DNA of 64,000 nucleotides from G963704535 sp963704535 (GTDB lineage: Bacteria; Chloroflexota; Chloroflexia; Chloroflexales; Roseiflexaceae), in contig OY969916.1 of NCBI GenBank assembly GCA_963704535.1, positions 3,534,001-3,598,000 of the forward strand, read 5' to 3'. This document shows positions 54,342-63,186 of the stretch, one piece after another. The stretch's first letter is position 1; every line of letters begins with the position of its first letter. The notes under the pieces were generated by a model that worked only from the letters and a program-made list of their open reading frames with translations, was not told where the DNA came from and searched no databases. The position numbers and the translations under genes are program-made.

Positions 54342-55991
54342 ATGCGGTTACATGAACTTCTCGCCGGCCTCCCCAACGCGCAGGTCAGCGGGCCGGTTGA
54401 TAGCGAGATTACGTCGATCGCCTATGACTCGCGGGCTGTGCAGCCAGGCGGCCTCTTCGTCGCGATCAAAGGCGCCTACGTCGACGGGCATGCCTACATC
54501 GCCCAAGCGGTCGAGCGCGGCGCCGCTGTGGTTGTGATGGAGACGGAGGCCGACCACCGACCACCGACCACCGATCATCAAGAACAAAGAACAAAGAATA
54601 AAGAACAAACAAACGACGGACCACGGACTACGGACCACGGACCGGTCGCCTGGGTGCGGGTGCCCAACTCGCGTGCGAGCCTGGCGCCGATCGCGGCGGC
54701 GTTCTATGGCCACCCCGGCGCGCAGATGCGGGTTGTCGGGATCACCGGGACCGACGGCAAGTCGACGACGACCGCCTTGGCCAGCGTGGTGCTGGAGGCC
54801 GGCGGCCATACGACCGGGATGATCGGCACGGTGGACTTCAAGGTCGCCAGGCGGCAGTGGGCCAACGACACGCGCCAGAGCACCCCGGAGGCGCCCGAGG
54901 TCCAGGCGCTGCTGCGCGAGATGGTGGCGGCCGGCTGCGGCTACGCCGTGGTCGAGGCGACCTCGCACGCGCTTTCGGCGCGCTGGAACCGGCTCGGCGG
55001 CGCCCTGTTCGATATAGCGGTGCTGACTAATGTGACCCACGAGCACCTCGATTACCATGGCAGCGTCGAGCAGTACCGCCGTGATAAGGCTCGGTTATTC
55101 GAATTGTTAGGCGAAGAGAGTTGGTTGTCCGTTGTCCGTGGTCAGTTGCAACGGACAACGGACCATGGACAACTGACAAAGCGGCGTAAGATCGCGATTG
55201 TCAACGCCGACGACCCGCACCACCGGATGTTCCTCGACGCGGCACCTGCGAGCGCCGAGCGCCTGACCTACGCCGTGGCCGCGCCGGCCGATATCCGCGC
55301 CCACGACGTGCTCTCGACCCGCGATGGACTACGCTTTCGGGTCGAGACGCCGTGGGGCGCCGCCGCGCTGCGGCTCAAGCTGACCGGCGACTTCAATGTC
55401 GCCAATGCGCTGGCGGCACTGGCGGTCGGGCTGGCCGAGGGCGTACCGCTCGACCGCTGCGCGCGGGCGCTGGAGGCCGTGCCGGGGGTGCGCGGGCGGA
55501 TGGAGCGGATCGAGGCCGGGCAGCCCTTCACCGTGCTGGTCGATTACGCCCACACGCCGGGGTCGTTCGAGAAGCTGATGCGGCTCGTGCGCCCGCTTAC
55601 CGACGGTCGGCTGATCGCCGTCTTCGGCAGCGCCGGCGAGCGCGACCGCGAGAAGCGAGCCATCCAGGGTCAGGTGGCCGCAGGCTTCTGCGATCTGCTG
55701 GTGCTGACCGACGAGGACCCGCGCATGGAGGACCGCGAGGCGATTATCGCCGAGATCGCCGGCGGGGCCGAGCGCGCCGGCAAGCGCGCAGGCTCCGGCT
55801 ACCTCGGCATCCCCAACCGCCCGGCTGCCATCCGCGCGGCGTTCGAGCGCGCCAGCCCTGGCGATATTGTGCTGCTGCTGGGCAAGGGCCACGAGAATTG
55901 CATCATCTATGGTCAGGAGCGGGTGCCGTGGGACGAGGCGGCCGAGGCGCGGGCGGCGCTTGGGGAGCTAGGGTATGGCCCAAACCTGTAA
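54342..55991 (+). CDS. murE: UDP-MurNAc-tripeptide synthetase MurE
   Basis: 549 residues, the ligase that adds the diamino acid to UDP-MurNAc-L-Ala-D-Glu. SIAYDSRAVQPGGLFVAI opens the protein; the ATP site is GITGTDGKSTTTA; NVTHEHLDYHGS, GDFNVANALAALA and VLVDYAHTPGSFEKL follow. The substrate-specificity loop reads DEDPRMED in place of DNPR, so the diamino acid cannot be named; ornithine is known in some Chloroflexi. Two repeat-like insertions in frame (about 54546-54648 and 55121-55178) add roughly 50 residues. The ATG at 54342 is chosen for its conserved start. Confidence 0.95.
   Translation: MRLHELLAGLPNAQVSGPVDSEITSIAYDSRAVQPGGLFVAIKGAYVDGHAYIAQAVERGAAVVVMETEADHRPPTTDHQEQRTKNKEQTNDGPRTTDHGPVAWVRVPNSRASLAPIAAAFYGHPGAQMRVVGITGTDGKSTTTALASVVLEAGGHTTGMIGTVDFKVARRQWANDTRQSTPEAPEVQALLREMVAAGCGYAVVEATSHALSARWNRLGGALFDIAVLTNVTHEHLDYHGSVEQYRRDKARLFELLGEESWLSVVRGQLQRTTDHGQLTKRRKIAIVNADDPHHRMFLDAAPASAERLTYAVAAPADIRAHDVLSTRDGLRFRVETPWGAAALRLKLTGDFNVANALAALAVGLAEGVPLDRCARALEAVPGVRGRMERIEAGQPFTVLVDYAHTPGSFEKLMRLVRPLTDGRLIAVFGSAGERDREKRAIQGQVAAGFCDLLVLTDEDPRMEDREAIIAEIAGGAERAGKRAGSGYLGIPNRPAAIRAAFERASPGDIVLLLGKGHENCIIYGQERVPWDEAAEARAALGELGYGPNL
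54546..54648. repeat. Repeat-like insertion inside murE (first)
   Basis: Coding strand CCGACCACCGACCACCGATC, then AAGAACAAAGAACAAAGAA, then GGACCACGGACTACGGACC. These are simple words seen between genes, here within the murE N-terminal domain and in frame. Confidence 0.75.
55121..55178. repeat. Repeat-like insertion inside murE (second)
   Basis: GTTGTCCGTTGTCCGTGGTCAGTTG and its near-complement ACGGACAACGGACCATGGACAACTGAC form an inverted repeat inside the central domain, between LFELLGEE and KRRKIAIVN. Confidence 0.75.
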
Positions 55992-56716
55992 CGTACTATC
56001 TCACGCGAAACAGGGGGAGTTTGAGGGGGTCGCCCCTCAAGAATAACCCCACTCACAAGGAAAAGAAAACCGGGCTTCTCATCGCTGGGTGCTGTGCAGG
56101 CGAGCGAGGCGATGAGAAGCCCGGTTACTGACACCACAGGAATGGCCGGGCTGGATTGTACGCGATCGGTGGTGGCGGTGCTGTGCTTCGGGTGGCCGGC
56201 GCCTGCGTCTACTACGTTGTCAGGCTCTCACGGGCAGGTACCGGCTCCCAAAGCGCCGGGCAAGCATACCGCTCGCCCTAGCCCGCCGCAGCCAACTGCG
56301 GCTGGGGTGTCAGTCTGGGTGTGTCCAAGGGGAGCGCGTTGCAAAGGAAGATCGTCCAGGACACATCCGATCGCTCATGGTCAGGACACCGGCGCCCCAA
56401 GTCTGCGAGGTAGGCAAGAAAGTCTGGCGTAAATGCGGGCTCAATCGTCGCAGGGATGAGCTCATCGTCCATGGTGTCCTCGATGCCCTACGTGGGCGTC
56501 TGGCGTTTGACCTTCGCGATGGCTCTGTTATACTCCATACGCCCGTCGCCTGTCTACGCTTGATTGCCCATGTTATGCTCATCGGCGTTGTGAACTGTTA
56601 AACGCATACGAATGAATTAGAGCCCGATCGGTTGTGATACTGTCTCAACTTGATATGGGACGGAGTCTCATATGGTTGTGGATGAAGGACTCAATGACTG
56701 CCTGAAAAGGGGGAGT
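55992..56716. other. Long gap with a family A repeat and no convincing gene
   Basis: 56008-56060 is a family A palindrome (AGGGGGAGTTTGAGGGGGTCGCCCCTCAAGAATAACC). 56062-56130 has AAGAAAACCGGGCTTCTC and GAGAAGCCCGGTTACTG, an inverted repeat. 56278-56472 on the minus strand can encode 64 residues (MDDELIPATIEPAFTPDFLA), but no site or family supports it. 56692-56718 is the left half of a family A element, running into the cobA start. No cobalamin riboswitch was recognised. Confidence 0.5.
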
Positions 56717-56718
56717 TT

Positions 56719-57585
56719 GTGGTGGGGAAAGCATACCTGGTGGGTGCCGGCCCTGGCCGCGCCGATCTGATCACGGTGCGTGGGCAAGCGCTGCTGCGGG
56801 CGGCCGACGTGGTCCTGTACGATCACCTGGTCGCCCGCGAGCTACTGGACGAGGTGTCGCCGGGCGCCGAGCTGATCTTCGTCGGCAAGACCCCCGATCG
56901 CCACACGCTCTCGCAATCGGCGATCAACCAGCTGATCATCGACCGGGTGCGCGCCGGCAGGCAGGTGGTGCGCCTGAAGGGCGGCGACCCGTTCGTCTTC
57001 GGGCGTGGCGGCGAGGAGGCGCTGGCCCTGGCGCGCGCCGAGGTGCCTTTCGAGATCGTGCCGGGCGTCTCGTCGGCGCTGGCGGTCCCGGCCTACGCCG
57101 GCATCCCAGTGACCCACCGCGAGATCTCGACCGCCTTCGCGGTCGTGGCCGGCCACGAGGCCCCCGGCAAGCAGCATAGCAGCACCGACTGGGAGGCCCT
57201 GGCGCGCATCCCCACATTGGTGATCCTGATGGGGCTGCGCCAGGTCGCCACGATCAGCGCGGGGCTGATCGCCGCCGGCCGCAGCCCCGATACGCCGGCC
57301 GTCGTGATTAGCTGGGGCACCACCGACCACCAGCAGGTCGTGCGCTCGACGCTGGCCGGGCTGCCCGGCACGGTCGCCGCGCGCCAATTGCCGACGCCCT
57401 CGATCATCGTCATTGGCGAGGTGACGGCGCTGGCCGACGAGCTGGCCTGGTTCCAGCCCGATGGCCGGGCGGCCGGGTTTATCCCCGCGTCCGAGAGACT
57501 GTTTGAAAAGGGGGAGTTTGAGGGGGCCGCCCCTCAAGATCTCCTTTCCACCACTGATCGTAGGCCAGACACGGACTGCAACTGA
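56719..57585 (+). CDS. cobA: Uroporphyrinogen-III C-methyltransferase
   Basis: 288 residues. It methylates uroporphyrinogen III at C2 and C7 to precorrin-2, first step to cobalamin and siroheme. GKAYLVGAGPGRADLITVRG, VVLYDHLVARELL, VRLKGGDPFVFGRGGEE and VVSGVSSALAVPAYAGIPVTHR-like PGVSSALAVPAYAGIP, then PVVVIS-like AVVISWGTTDHQQ, are all present. The start is GTG at 56719, directly after a half repeat (GGGGGAGTTTGTGG). The native end is near the FQPDGRAAG region; the last about 28 residues, including EKGEFEGAAPQ, are repeat-encoded. No HemD fusion. Confidence 0.94.
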   Translation: MVGKAYLVGAGPGRADLITVRGQALLRAADVVLYDHLVARELLDEVSPGAELIFVGKTPDRHTLSQSAINQLIIDRVRAGRQVVRLKGGDPFVFGRGGEEALALARAEVPFEIVPGVSSALAVPAYAGIPVTHREISTAFAVVAGHEAPGKQHSSTDWEALARIPTLVILMGLRQVATISAGLIAAGRSPDTPAVVISWGTTDHQQVVRSTLAGLPGTVAARQLPTPSIIVIGEVTALADELAWFQPDGRAAGFIPASERLFEKGEFEGAAPQDLLSTTDRRPDTDCN

Positions 57586-57620
57586 CAACGGACCACGGAC
57601 CACGGACAACTGGAGTATCC

Positions 57621-59030
57621 ATGACCGCCCGACTGATTCTGGCCGCGCCTGAGAGCGGCAGCGGCAAGACAACACTGACCGCCGGACTGATCGGCGCGCT
57701 GCGGCGGCGCGGCATGACCGTGCAGCCGTTCAAGTGCGGGCCGGACTACATCGACCCCGGCTATCACACGCTGGCTGCCGGCCGGCTGTGCCGCAACCTC
57801 GATACCTGGTTGCTGCCGCCCGACCAGGTGCGGGCGCTGTTCGCGGGCGCCGGCGCCGGCGCCGATCTCGCGCTGATCGAAGGGGTGATGGGCCTCTTCG
57901 ACGGCTTCGGCGCACTGGACGACACCGGCAGCACCGCCGATGTGGCCAGGCTGCTCGACGCGCCGGTCGTGCTGGTGGTCGATGCGCGCGGCATGGCCCG
58001 TAGCGCGGCAGCGCTGGTCGACGGTTTCCGGCGCTTCGACGCGCGCGTACGGATCGGCGGTGTGTTGCTCAACCGGGTCGGCGGCGCCCGCCACGCCGAC
58101 CTGTGCGCGACCGCGATCGTGGCGCACACTGGCCTGCCCTGCTTCGGCTACCTGCCGCGTAGCGAAGCGTTCCGGCTGCCCGAGCGCCACCTGGGCCTGA
58201 TGACCACCGCCGAGGCCGGGCCGTGGGCCGATGTGCTGGCGCAGGTCGCCGAGGCGCTGGCGCAGACTTGCGATCTCGACGGGCTACTGGCGCTGGCACG
58301 CTCGGCGCCGCCGCTCGAAGTCGCGCCAGCCGCAGCCCTGCCGCCGGTTACACTAGGCCCCCGGCCGGTCGTCGCCGTCGCCCACGACGCCGCGTTCTCC
58401 TTCACCTACCCGGAGACCCGCGAGCTGCTCACGGCGGCCGGCGCGGATGTGGTTGCTTTCAGCCCGATCACCGACGCGGCGTTGCCGCAGGGGACACGCG
58501 GGATCATTCTGAGCGGCGGCTTCCCCGAGCTGTACGCCGAGGCATTGAGCGGCAACGCCGCCCTGCACGAGGCCATCCGGGCCGCGCAGGCGGCGGGCGT
58601 GCCGATCTACGCCGAGTGCGGCGGGCTGATGTACCTGACCGAGGAGTTGGTCGATCAGCAAGGGCGGCACTGGCCAATGGTCGGGCTGCTGCCAGGGCGC
58701 AGCGTGATGACCGACCGGCTGACGCTGGGCTACCGCACCATTCGCGCCCGCCAGGACGGCCCGCTGCTGCCCGCCGACACGACGCTTCGCGGCCACGAGT
58801 TCCATTACTCGCGCTGGGAGGCCCGCCAGGCGACCGTTCCAGCGGCCTACACGGTCCTCGCGCCCGACGGCGCCGAAGGGTACGCCGAGGGGGCGCAGCT
58901 TGGCGGCCTGCTGGCGAGCTATATCCATATGCACTGGCTCGCCCGGCCGGAGATGGCGCGCAAATTCGTGGCCTGGTGCGCGGGCGGCGGCAAGATGACA
59001 AGACGACAAGATGACAGGGTGACAAGGTGA
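57621..59030 (+). CDS. cobB: Cobyrinate a,c-diamide synthase
   Basis: 469 residues (CobB/CbiA). It amidates the a and c carboxylates of cobyrinic acid with glutamine and ATP. ATP site APESGSGKTTLTAGLIGAL, then FKCGPDYIDPGYH, EGVMGLFDGF, and the class I glutaminase part with YAECGGLMYL (nucleophile Cys) and GHEFHYSRWE (His). The last residues (KMTRRQDDRVTR) come from the simple-word tract TGACAAGACGACAAG. Starts 36 bases after cobA, in one operon. Confidence 0.95.
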   Translation: MTARLILAAPESGSGKTTLTAGLIGALRRRGMTVQPFKCGPDYIDPGYHTLAAGRLCRNLDTWLLPPDQVRALFAGAGAGADLALIEGVMGLFDGFGALDDTGSTADVARLLDAPVVLVVDARGMARSAAALVDGFRRFDARVRIGGVLLNRVGGARHADLCATAIVAHTGLPCFGYLPRSEAFRLPERHLGLMTTAEAGPWADVLAQVAEALAQTCDLDGLLALARSAPPLEVAPAAALPPVTLGPRPVVAVAHDAAFSFTYPETRELLTAAGADVVAFSPITDAALPQGTRGIILSGGFPELYAEALSGNAALHEAIRAAQAAGVPIYAECGGLMYLTEELVDQQGRHWPMVGLLPGRSVMTDRLTLGYRTIRARQDGPLLPADTTLRGHEFHYSRWEARQATVPAAYTVLAPDGAEGYAEGAQLGGLLASYIHMHWLARPEMARKFVAWCAGGGKMTRRQDDRVTR

Positions 59031-59161
59031 TAAGGTGAAGGGGTGAAAGGGTAGCACATGCGGATGGAGGATGGAAGATAGAGGATGGAGGATCCAGAAC
59101 CGAGCCAGAGGACGTAAGGGCGTATTGCATACGCCCCCACCGAACTACGAAGAAGGAATGT

Positions 59162-59737
59162 ATGACCAGGGTCGTGCTGTTCACCGGCGGGGCGCGTAGC
59201 GGCAAGAGCGCCAGCGCCGAGCGCTATGCCGGGCTCCAGGGCGCGCCGGTCGTCTACGTCGCGACTGCCGAGATCGGCGACGAGGAGATGCGCGAGCGGA
59301 TCGCCCTGCACCGGCGGCGGCGCCCGGAGGCGTGGTCCACGATAGAGACACCTCATGATGTCGCCGCCGCGCTGCATGAGCTGGAGCCCGGCACGGTCGT
59401 GCTGCTCGACAGCCTGACGCTGCTGGTCAGCAACCTACTGCTGGCCCACGAGGACGACGCGCAGCCAGCCCTCGATCGGGAGGTCGAGGAGCTGCTGGTG
59501 GTCGCCCGCACGCGCGCGCTTATGCTGATCGTCGTGACGGACGAGGTGGGGATGGGCCTGGTGCCCGAGTACCCGCTGGGGCGGCGCTTCCGCGACCTGC
59601 TGGGCGGGGCGGCCCAGCGCATCGCCGCCGCCGCCGACGAGGTCTACCTGGTGGTGGCAGGGCTCCCGGTGGACCTGCAGCAGCTCGAAGCGGCCTGGTC
59701 TCGCCGCTTTACAGTTCCGGGGAAAAGGGGGGTTTGA
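59162..59737 (+). CDS. cobU: Adenosylcobinamide kinase/adenosylcobinamide-phosphate guanylyltransferase
   Basis: 191 residues. The P-loop is LFTGGARSGKSASAE; YVATAEIGDEEMRERIALHRRRRP is the conserved helix; VLLDSLTLLVSNLL is the Walker B region and VTDEVGMGLVPEYPLGRRFRDLLG the classic CobU end. It phosphorylates adenosylcobinamide and forms the GDP derivative for nucleotide-loop assembly. ATG 59162 follows AAGGAATGT. The final KRGV and the stop are in a repeat. Confidence 0.95.
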   Translation: MTRVVLFTGGARSGKSASAERYAGLQGAPVVYVATAEIGDEEMRERIALHRRRRPEAWSTIETPHDVAAALHELEPGTVVLLDSLTLLVSNLLLAHEDDAQPALDREVEELLVVARTRALMLIVVTDEVGMGLVPEYPLGRRFRDLLGGAAQRIAAAADEVYLVVAGLPVDLQQLEAAWSRRFTVPGKRGV

Positions 59738-60055
59738 GGGGGCAGCCCCCTCAAAGGGTTTCACTTGACAAATGGAGGGCTTCCTGATGCCTTAAACTGC
59801 CTCATGGGTGCGTGCCAGACCTTTTGCGATGCCAACATCTTCCCACCGCATTGGAATGCGGGCGAAATGGCAGCCCTGTAGACAGTTCAAGAGGATGACC
59901 CTTTTAGACCCTTACATAGTGAAACCCTTTGAGGGGGCAGCCTCCTCAGTCTTTCCCCACCCACATTGTAAATGTGAAAACCGCGTGCCCAACGTGAAAA
60001 GGGGAGGTTTGGAGGGGCCGCCCTCCAAAAAAGCTCCTCCCACATTTTCATGCAT
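59716..60055. repeat. Family A elements between cobU and cobD
   Basis: 59716-59795 is a partial copy (AAAAGGGGGGTTTGAGGGGGCAGCCCCCTCAAAG) overlapping the cobU end. 59925-59975 has the GAGGGGGCAGCCTCC and CCACATTGTAAA words, and 59990-60055 is AAAAGGGGAGGTTTGGAGGGGCCGCCCTCCAAAAAAGC, a family C-like palindrome. No gene in this 370-base gap. Confidence 0.75.
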
Positions 60056-60105
60056 CAGTGTGCGGCGCAGCCGCATGGACATCTCATATGAAGAAGGAAT
60101 GTGGA

Positions 60106-61170
60106 GTGATCCACGGCGCGCTCGACCACGCTGAGCTTGCCGCGCTGGGCCTGCGGCCCGAGGCGATCCGCGACTTCAGCAGCAACATCAACCCGTTTGG
60201 CCCGCCCGCAGCCGTGCGCGCCGCGCTGGCCGCGCTCGACCCGGCGCCCTACCCGGATCGCGGATGCTACCGCCTGCGCCTGGAGCTGGCCGGGCGCCAC
60301 GGCTGCGCTCCTGCCCAAGTGCTCCCCGGCAACGGCAGCAACGAGCTGATCCACCTGGTCGCGCGGGCGCTGCTGCGCCCCAGCGAGGTGGCGCTGGTGG
60401 TTGAGCCGACCTTCGGCGAGTACGCGCACGCCACCCGGCTGGCCAGCGGGCAGGTCGTCACGTGGCGCGCGGCCCCGGCGCGGCGGTTCGCGATCGATGT
60501 CGCGGCGTTGTGCGCGGCCGTGCGCCGCCAGGGACCGCGCGTGGTCTGGCTGTGCGCGCCAAATAACCCGACCGGCGCGGATCTCGACGACGCCGGGCTG
60601 GCGGCGCTGGCCGAGGCGTGCGCGACCGTCGATGGCTTCCTGGTGCTCGACCGGGCCTACGCCGCCTTTGCGCGTGGGGCCGACCCTGATCATGATCCGC
60701 TCGACCGCCAGGCCCCGCCGCACCTGCTGCGGCTCTACTCGCTGACCAAGAGCTACGCGCTGGCCGGGCTGCGCCTGGGCTACCTGCTCGCCGAGGCCGC
60801 GCTGGTCGAGCGGGTCGCGCCCTACCAGCCGGCCTGGAGCGTCAGCAGCGCGGCGCAGGCGGCCGGGCTGGCGGCGCTGGCCGAGCGCGGCTTTCTGCGC
60901 GAGACGCTGCCGCGCCTGTGGGCGTGCAGCGACGGGCTGCGGGGCGGCCTGGAGGCGCTGGGGTTGCCGGTGCTGCGGCTGGCGCTGCCCTTCCTGCTGG
61001 CCAGGACCGGCGATGGGGCGCGCACGCGGGCGGCGCTGCTGCGGCGCGGCTACGCCCTGCGAGACTGCGCGTCGTTCGGGCTGCCAGAGTATGTGCGCGT
61101 CGCGCCGCGCGGCGATGAGGAGAATCGCGGGCTGCTGGCGGCGTGGGCAGAGGTTGTGCGGGGTGAGTAG
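60106..61170 (+). CDS. cobD: Threonine-phosphate decarboxylase (CobD-like)
   Basis: 354 residues from the GTG at 60106, which has AAGGAATGTGGA before it, as at cobU; the ATG at 60088 is the alternative. Class I/II PLP fold: IRDFSSNINPFGPP, LPGNGSNELIHLVARALL, EPTFGEYAHAT, CAPNNPTGADLDD and the PLP lysine in SLTKSYALAGLRLGYL. In the cobalamin pathway it makes aminopropanol phosphate for the nucleotide loop; histidinol-phosphate aminotransferase is the close paralogue, but the cob neighbourhood favours CobD. Confidence 0.9.
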   Translation: MIHGALDHAELAALGLRPEAIRDFSSNINPFGPPAAVRAALAALDPAPYPDRGCYRLRLELAGRHGCAPAQVLPGNGSNELIHLVARALLRPSEVALVVEPTFGEYAHATRLASGQVVTWRAAPARRFAIDVAALCAAVRRQGPRVVWLCAPNNPTGADLDDAGLAALAEACATVDGFLVLDRAYAAFARGADPDHDPLDRQAPPHLLRLYSLTKSYALAGLRLGYLLAEAALVERVAPYQPAWSVSSAAQAAGLAALAERGFLRETLPRLWACSDGLRGGLEALGLPVLRLALPFLLARTGDGARTRAALLRRGYALRDCASFGLPEYVRVAPRGDEENRGLLAAWAEVVRGE

Positions 61171-61175
61171 GGATC

Positions 61176-61266
61176 TATAGCGTTCCTAAATGAGTTGTAA
61201 AAGGGGGTGTGGGGGAAGCCCCCACAGAAACCCCTTCACACTTTATAACCCAGATAGGAATGCTAT
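61176..61266. repeat. Family B element with terminal inverted repeats
   Basis: TATAGCGTTCCTAAATGAG and CAGATAGGAATGCTA form the ends, GGGGGAAGCCCCC the centre. Confidence 0.85.
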
Positions 61267-61408
61267 CCCGCTGTTCAATGGTCGCCCGCCGGTATCACTG
61301 AAACTCATTCACACTCGTTCATGGCAAGGTTCTGGCAACATCCTCGCCTGTTACGAAGTCAGCCGCAAGCAGTCGTCATCGGTATCACAATGAAAAAGAG
61401 AAATTGCC

Positions 61409-61720
61409 ATGGCATCAACAAAAAAGAGCCTGCGGGTCTGCTCCAAAGGTCACACGTTCTATAAAAGCTCAGATTGCCCGACATGCCCAACCTGCGAAGC
61501 AGAAAACAAGCCAGAGACTGGCTTTCTCGCAGAACTGAGTAACCCCGCAAGGAATGCCCTGGAACACGAAGGCATCACAACACTCACGGAATTAGCCAAG
61601 TACTCCGAGCGTGAGATACTGAAGTTGCACGGCATCGGTCCTCGCTCGATCCCCACGCTGAGAAAAGCACTACTGTCGAAAGGGCTGTCTTTCAGGGATG
61701 CACAGGAGAGTGAGGGCTAA
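61409..61720 (+). CDS. Zinc-ribbon plus helix-hairpin (RNA polymerase alpha-CTD-like) protein
   Basis: 103 residues. The N-terminal part has CSKGHTFYKSSDCPTCPTCE, a zinc ribbon; the C-terminal part LEHEGITTLTELAKYSEREILKLHGIGPRSIPTLRKAL is an alpha-CTD/HhH-type helical domain as in RpoA C-termini. Similar small proteins are widespread and of unknown role; DNA contact is likely. It lies between a family B element and the AT-rich ATPase cassette. Confidence 0.85.
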   Translation: MASTKKSLRVCSKGHTFYKSSDCPTCPTCEAENKPETGFLAELSNPARNALEHEGITTLTELAKYSEREILKLHGIGPRSIPTLRKALLSKGLSFRDAQESEG

Positions 61721-61858
61721 CAATGGCGGTCGTGGCTGATGCCTGGGAAACAATCCAATGATTGTGCTTGTACTCACATCTTGCCTTTGCGGCCTACCCA
61801 ATATGTGCTATGATTCGCGCTACCAAGACCGAGGCACTTTGTTAGAGGAAGCCCTGTC

Positions 61859-63168
61859 ATGAGAATCCTGAATTTTCAGTTGAGAACTATAAATCTCTGC
61901 GCTCGATAAGCATTGAGCCACAGGATCTTACTGTGCTTGTGGGTGCCAATGCGTCTGGGAAGAGCAACCTGGCTGACTGTATTGATTTTGTATCCGAAGT
62001 GTATCGGCATGGCCTGGAAGTAGCAATCGCAAGAAAAGGCGGCTATGAAAATATTGCCCACAGAAAGCAGCGCAGATCGAAGGGCGCAATATCTGTAGAG
62101 ATGACGATATTATTTGATTTACGTCGTCCTATCTTACAATTGTTCAGTCGCAATAACCCTGCACCTATTACGGTAAAGGCCAAACATCTTTTCTCTTTTC
62201 GTGCAAAAAGTAGGGCAATCAAGGCAGATTTTCAAGTTGAACAAGAAGCACTAGAATTTCATTTGAATTCAGCCACAAGCTCAACATTCATCGCAAGCAT
62301 TAAACGTACGAGTGAAGGAATTGAATACTCATTGCCAGACGAGCAAACTTTAAGCGATATGTTTCCTCAGATCGAATCTAACGCTCGACGATTTCTGTTC
62401 GGATTAGAGGAAGTTCGGATACTGCACGGCAGCAAGCGCCTATTATCGCCTAGTGCGCTGGTGCTTGAAAGCGTAGGGCGTACCTTAGGAATATATCAGG
62501 AATTAATAGATGCGCTTAGTAACATACGTGTATATCAACTGAGTCCCGCAATCTCTCGTGGCTTTAGCGCACCGACACCTCGTCCCGAACTGAATCGAGA
62601 TGGGGCTAATCTGCCGACCATAGTAGATTTAATCCAAAAGGAACAGCCCAGGAATTGGGAAAAGATCATGCAGGCAATGACTAGAATACTGCCTGACCTG
62701 GACAACATTTCAGTCGATTATACGACATCAAGAACTCTTGGCTTATTCTTCCATGAGCGTCACTCTGGGAGGCCTTGGAGTATCGCAGAAGTATCCGATG
62801 GAACAGTACAGACTTTAGCTCTACTCGTGGCGATTTTTGATCCACGATCTACAATGCTTGTGCTGGAAGAGCCCGAAAATTCAGTCCATCCCTGGATCAT
62901 TAGAAACATTCTTGATGCCTGTATAGAAGCCTCGAAACAAAAACAAATACTGATTACTACACATTCGCCGATTGTAATGAATGCAGTTCAACCGAATCAA
63001 GTTTGGGTTATTTGGCGTTCCCAGGGCGAGTCGAAAATTTCTCCCTTGCTTTCGTTTGATGAGGATTTTAAGCATATGTGGGAGGAAGGTAAAGTGCTGG
63101 CATTCGATTTAATCGATAGTGGCGCCATACTCGAGGCTATACCACCTGCACCAAGTATTAGAGAATAG
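61859..63168 (+). CDS. ABC-type AAA ATPase (OLD/AriA-like), frame broken near the start
   Basis: Walker A VGANASGKSNLADC at the N-terminus, a signature-like GTVQTLALLVA, Walker B MLVLEEPENSVHP and switch His in ITTHSPIVMNAVQP. This is the SMC/OLD-like ATPase seen in many antiphage cassettes. An ATG at 61859 starts MRILNFQL, but the next conserved ENYKSLRSISIEPQDLTV is one base out of frame; one missing G near 61883 would join them, giving 436 residues. Otherwise translation could start at GTG 61933, removing the first strand. AT-rich, unlike its neighbours, so probably acquired. Partner gene follows 18 bases on. Confidence 0.85.
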
Positions 63169-63186
63169 CAACTTCGGAGTACGCGC

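Noticed and set aside
56278..56472. 64-residue minus-strand frame
   Set aside because: No ribosome site, family match or neighbour support; composition alone is plausible but not enough.
56100..56716. Cobalamin riboswitch upstream of the cob genes
   Set aside because: No B12-box-like conserved core was found; the inverted repeat at 56062-56130 is a simple stem.
60088..60105. ATG 60088 as the cobD start
   Set aside because: It lacks an upstream ribosome site, while GTG 60106 has AAGGAATGTGGA like the cobU leader; kept only as an alternative.
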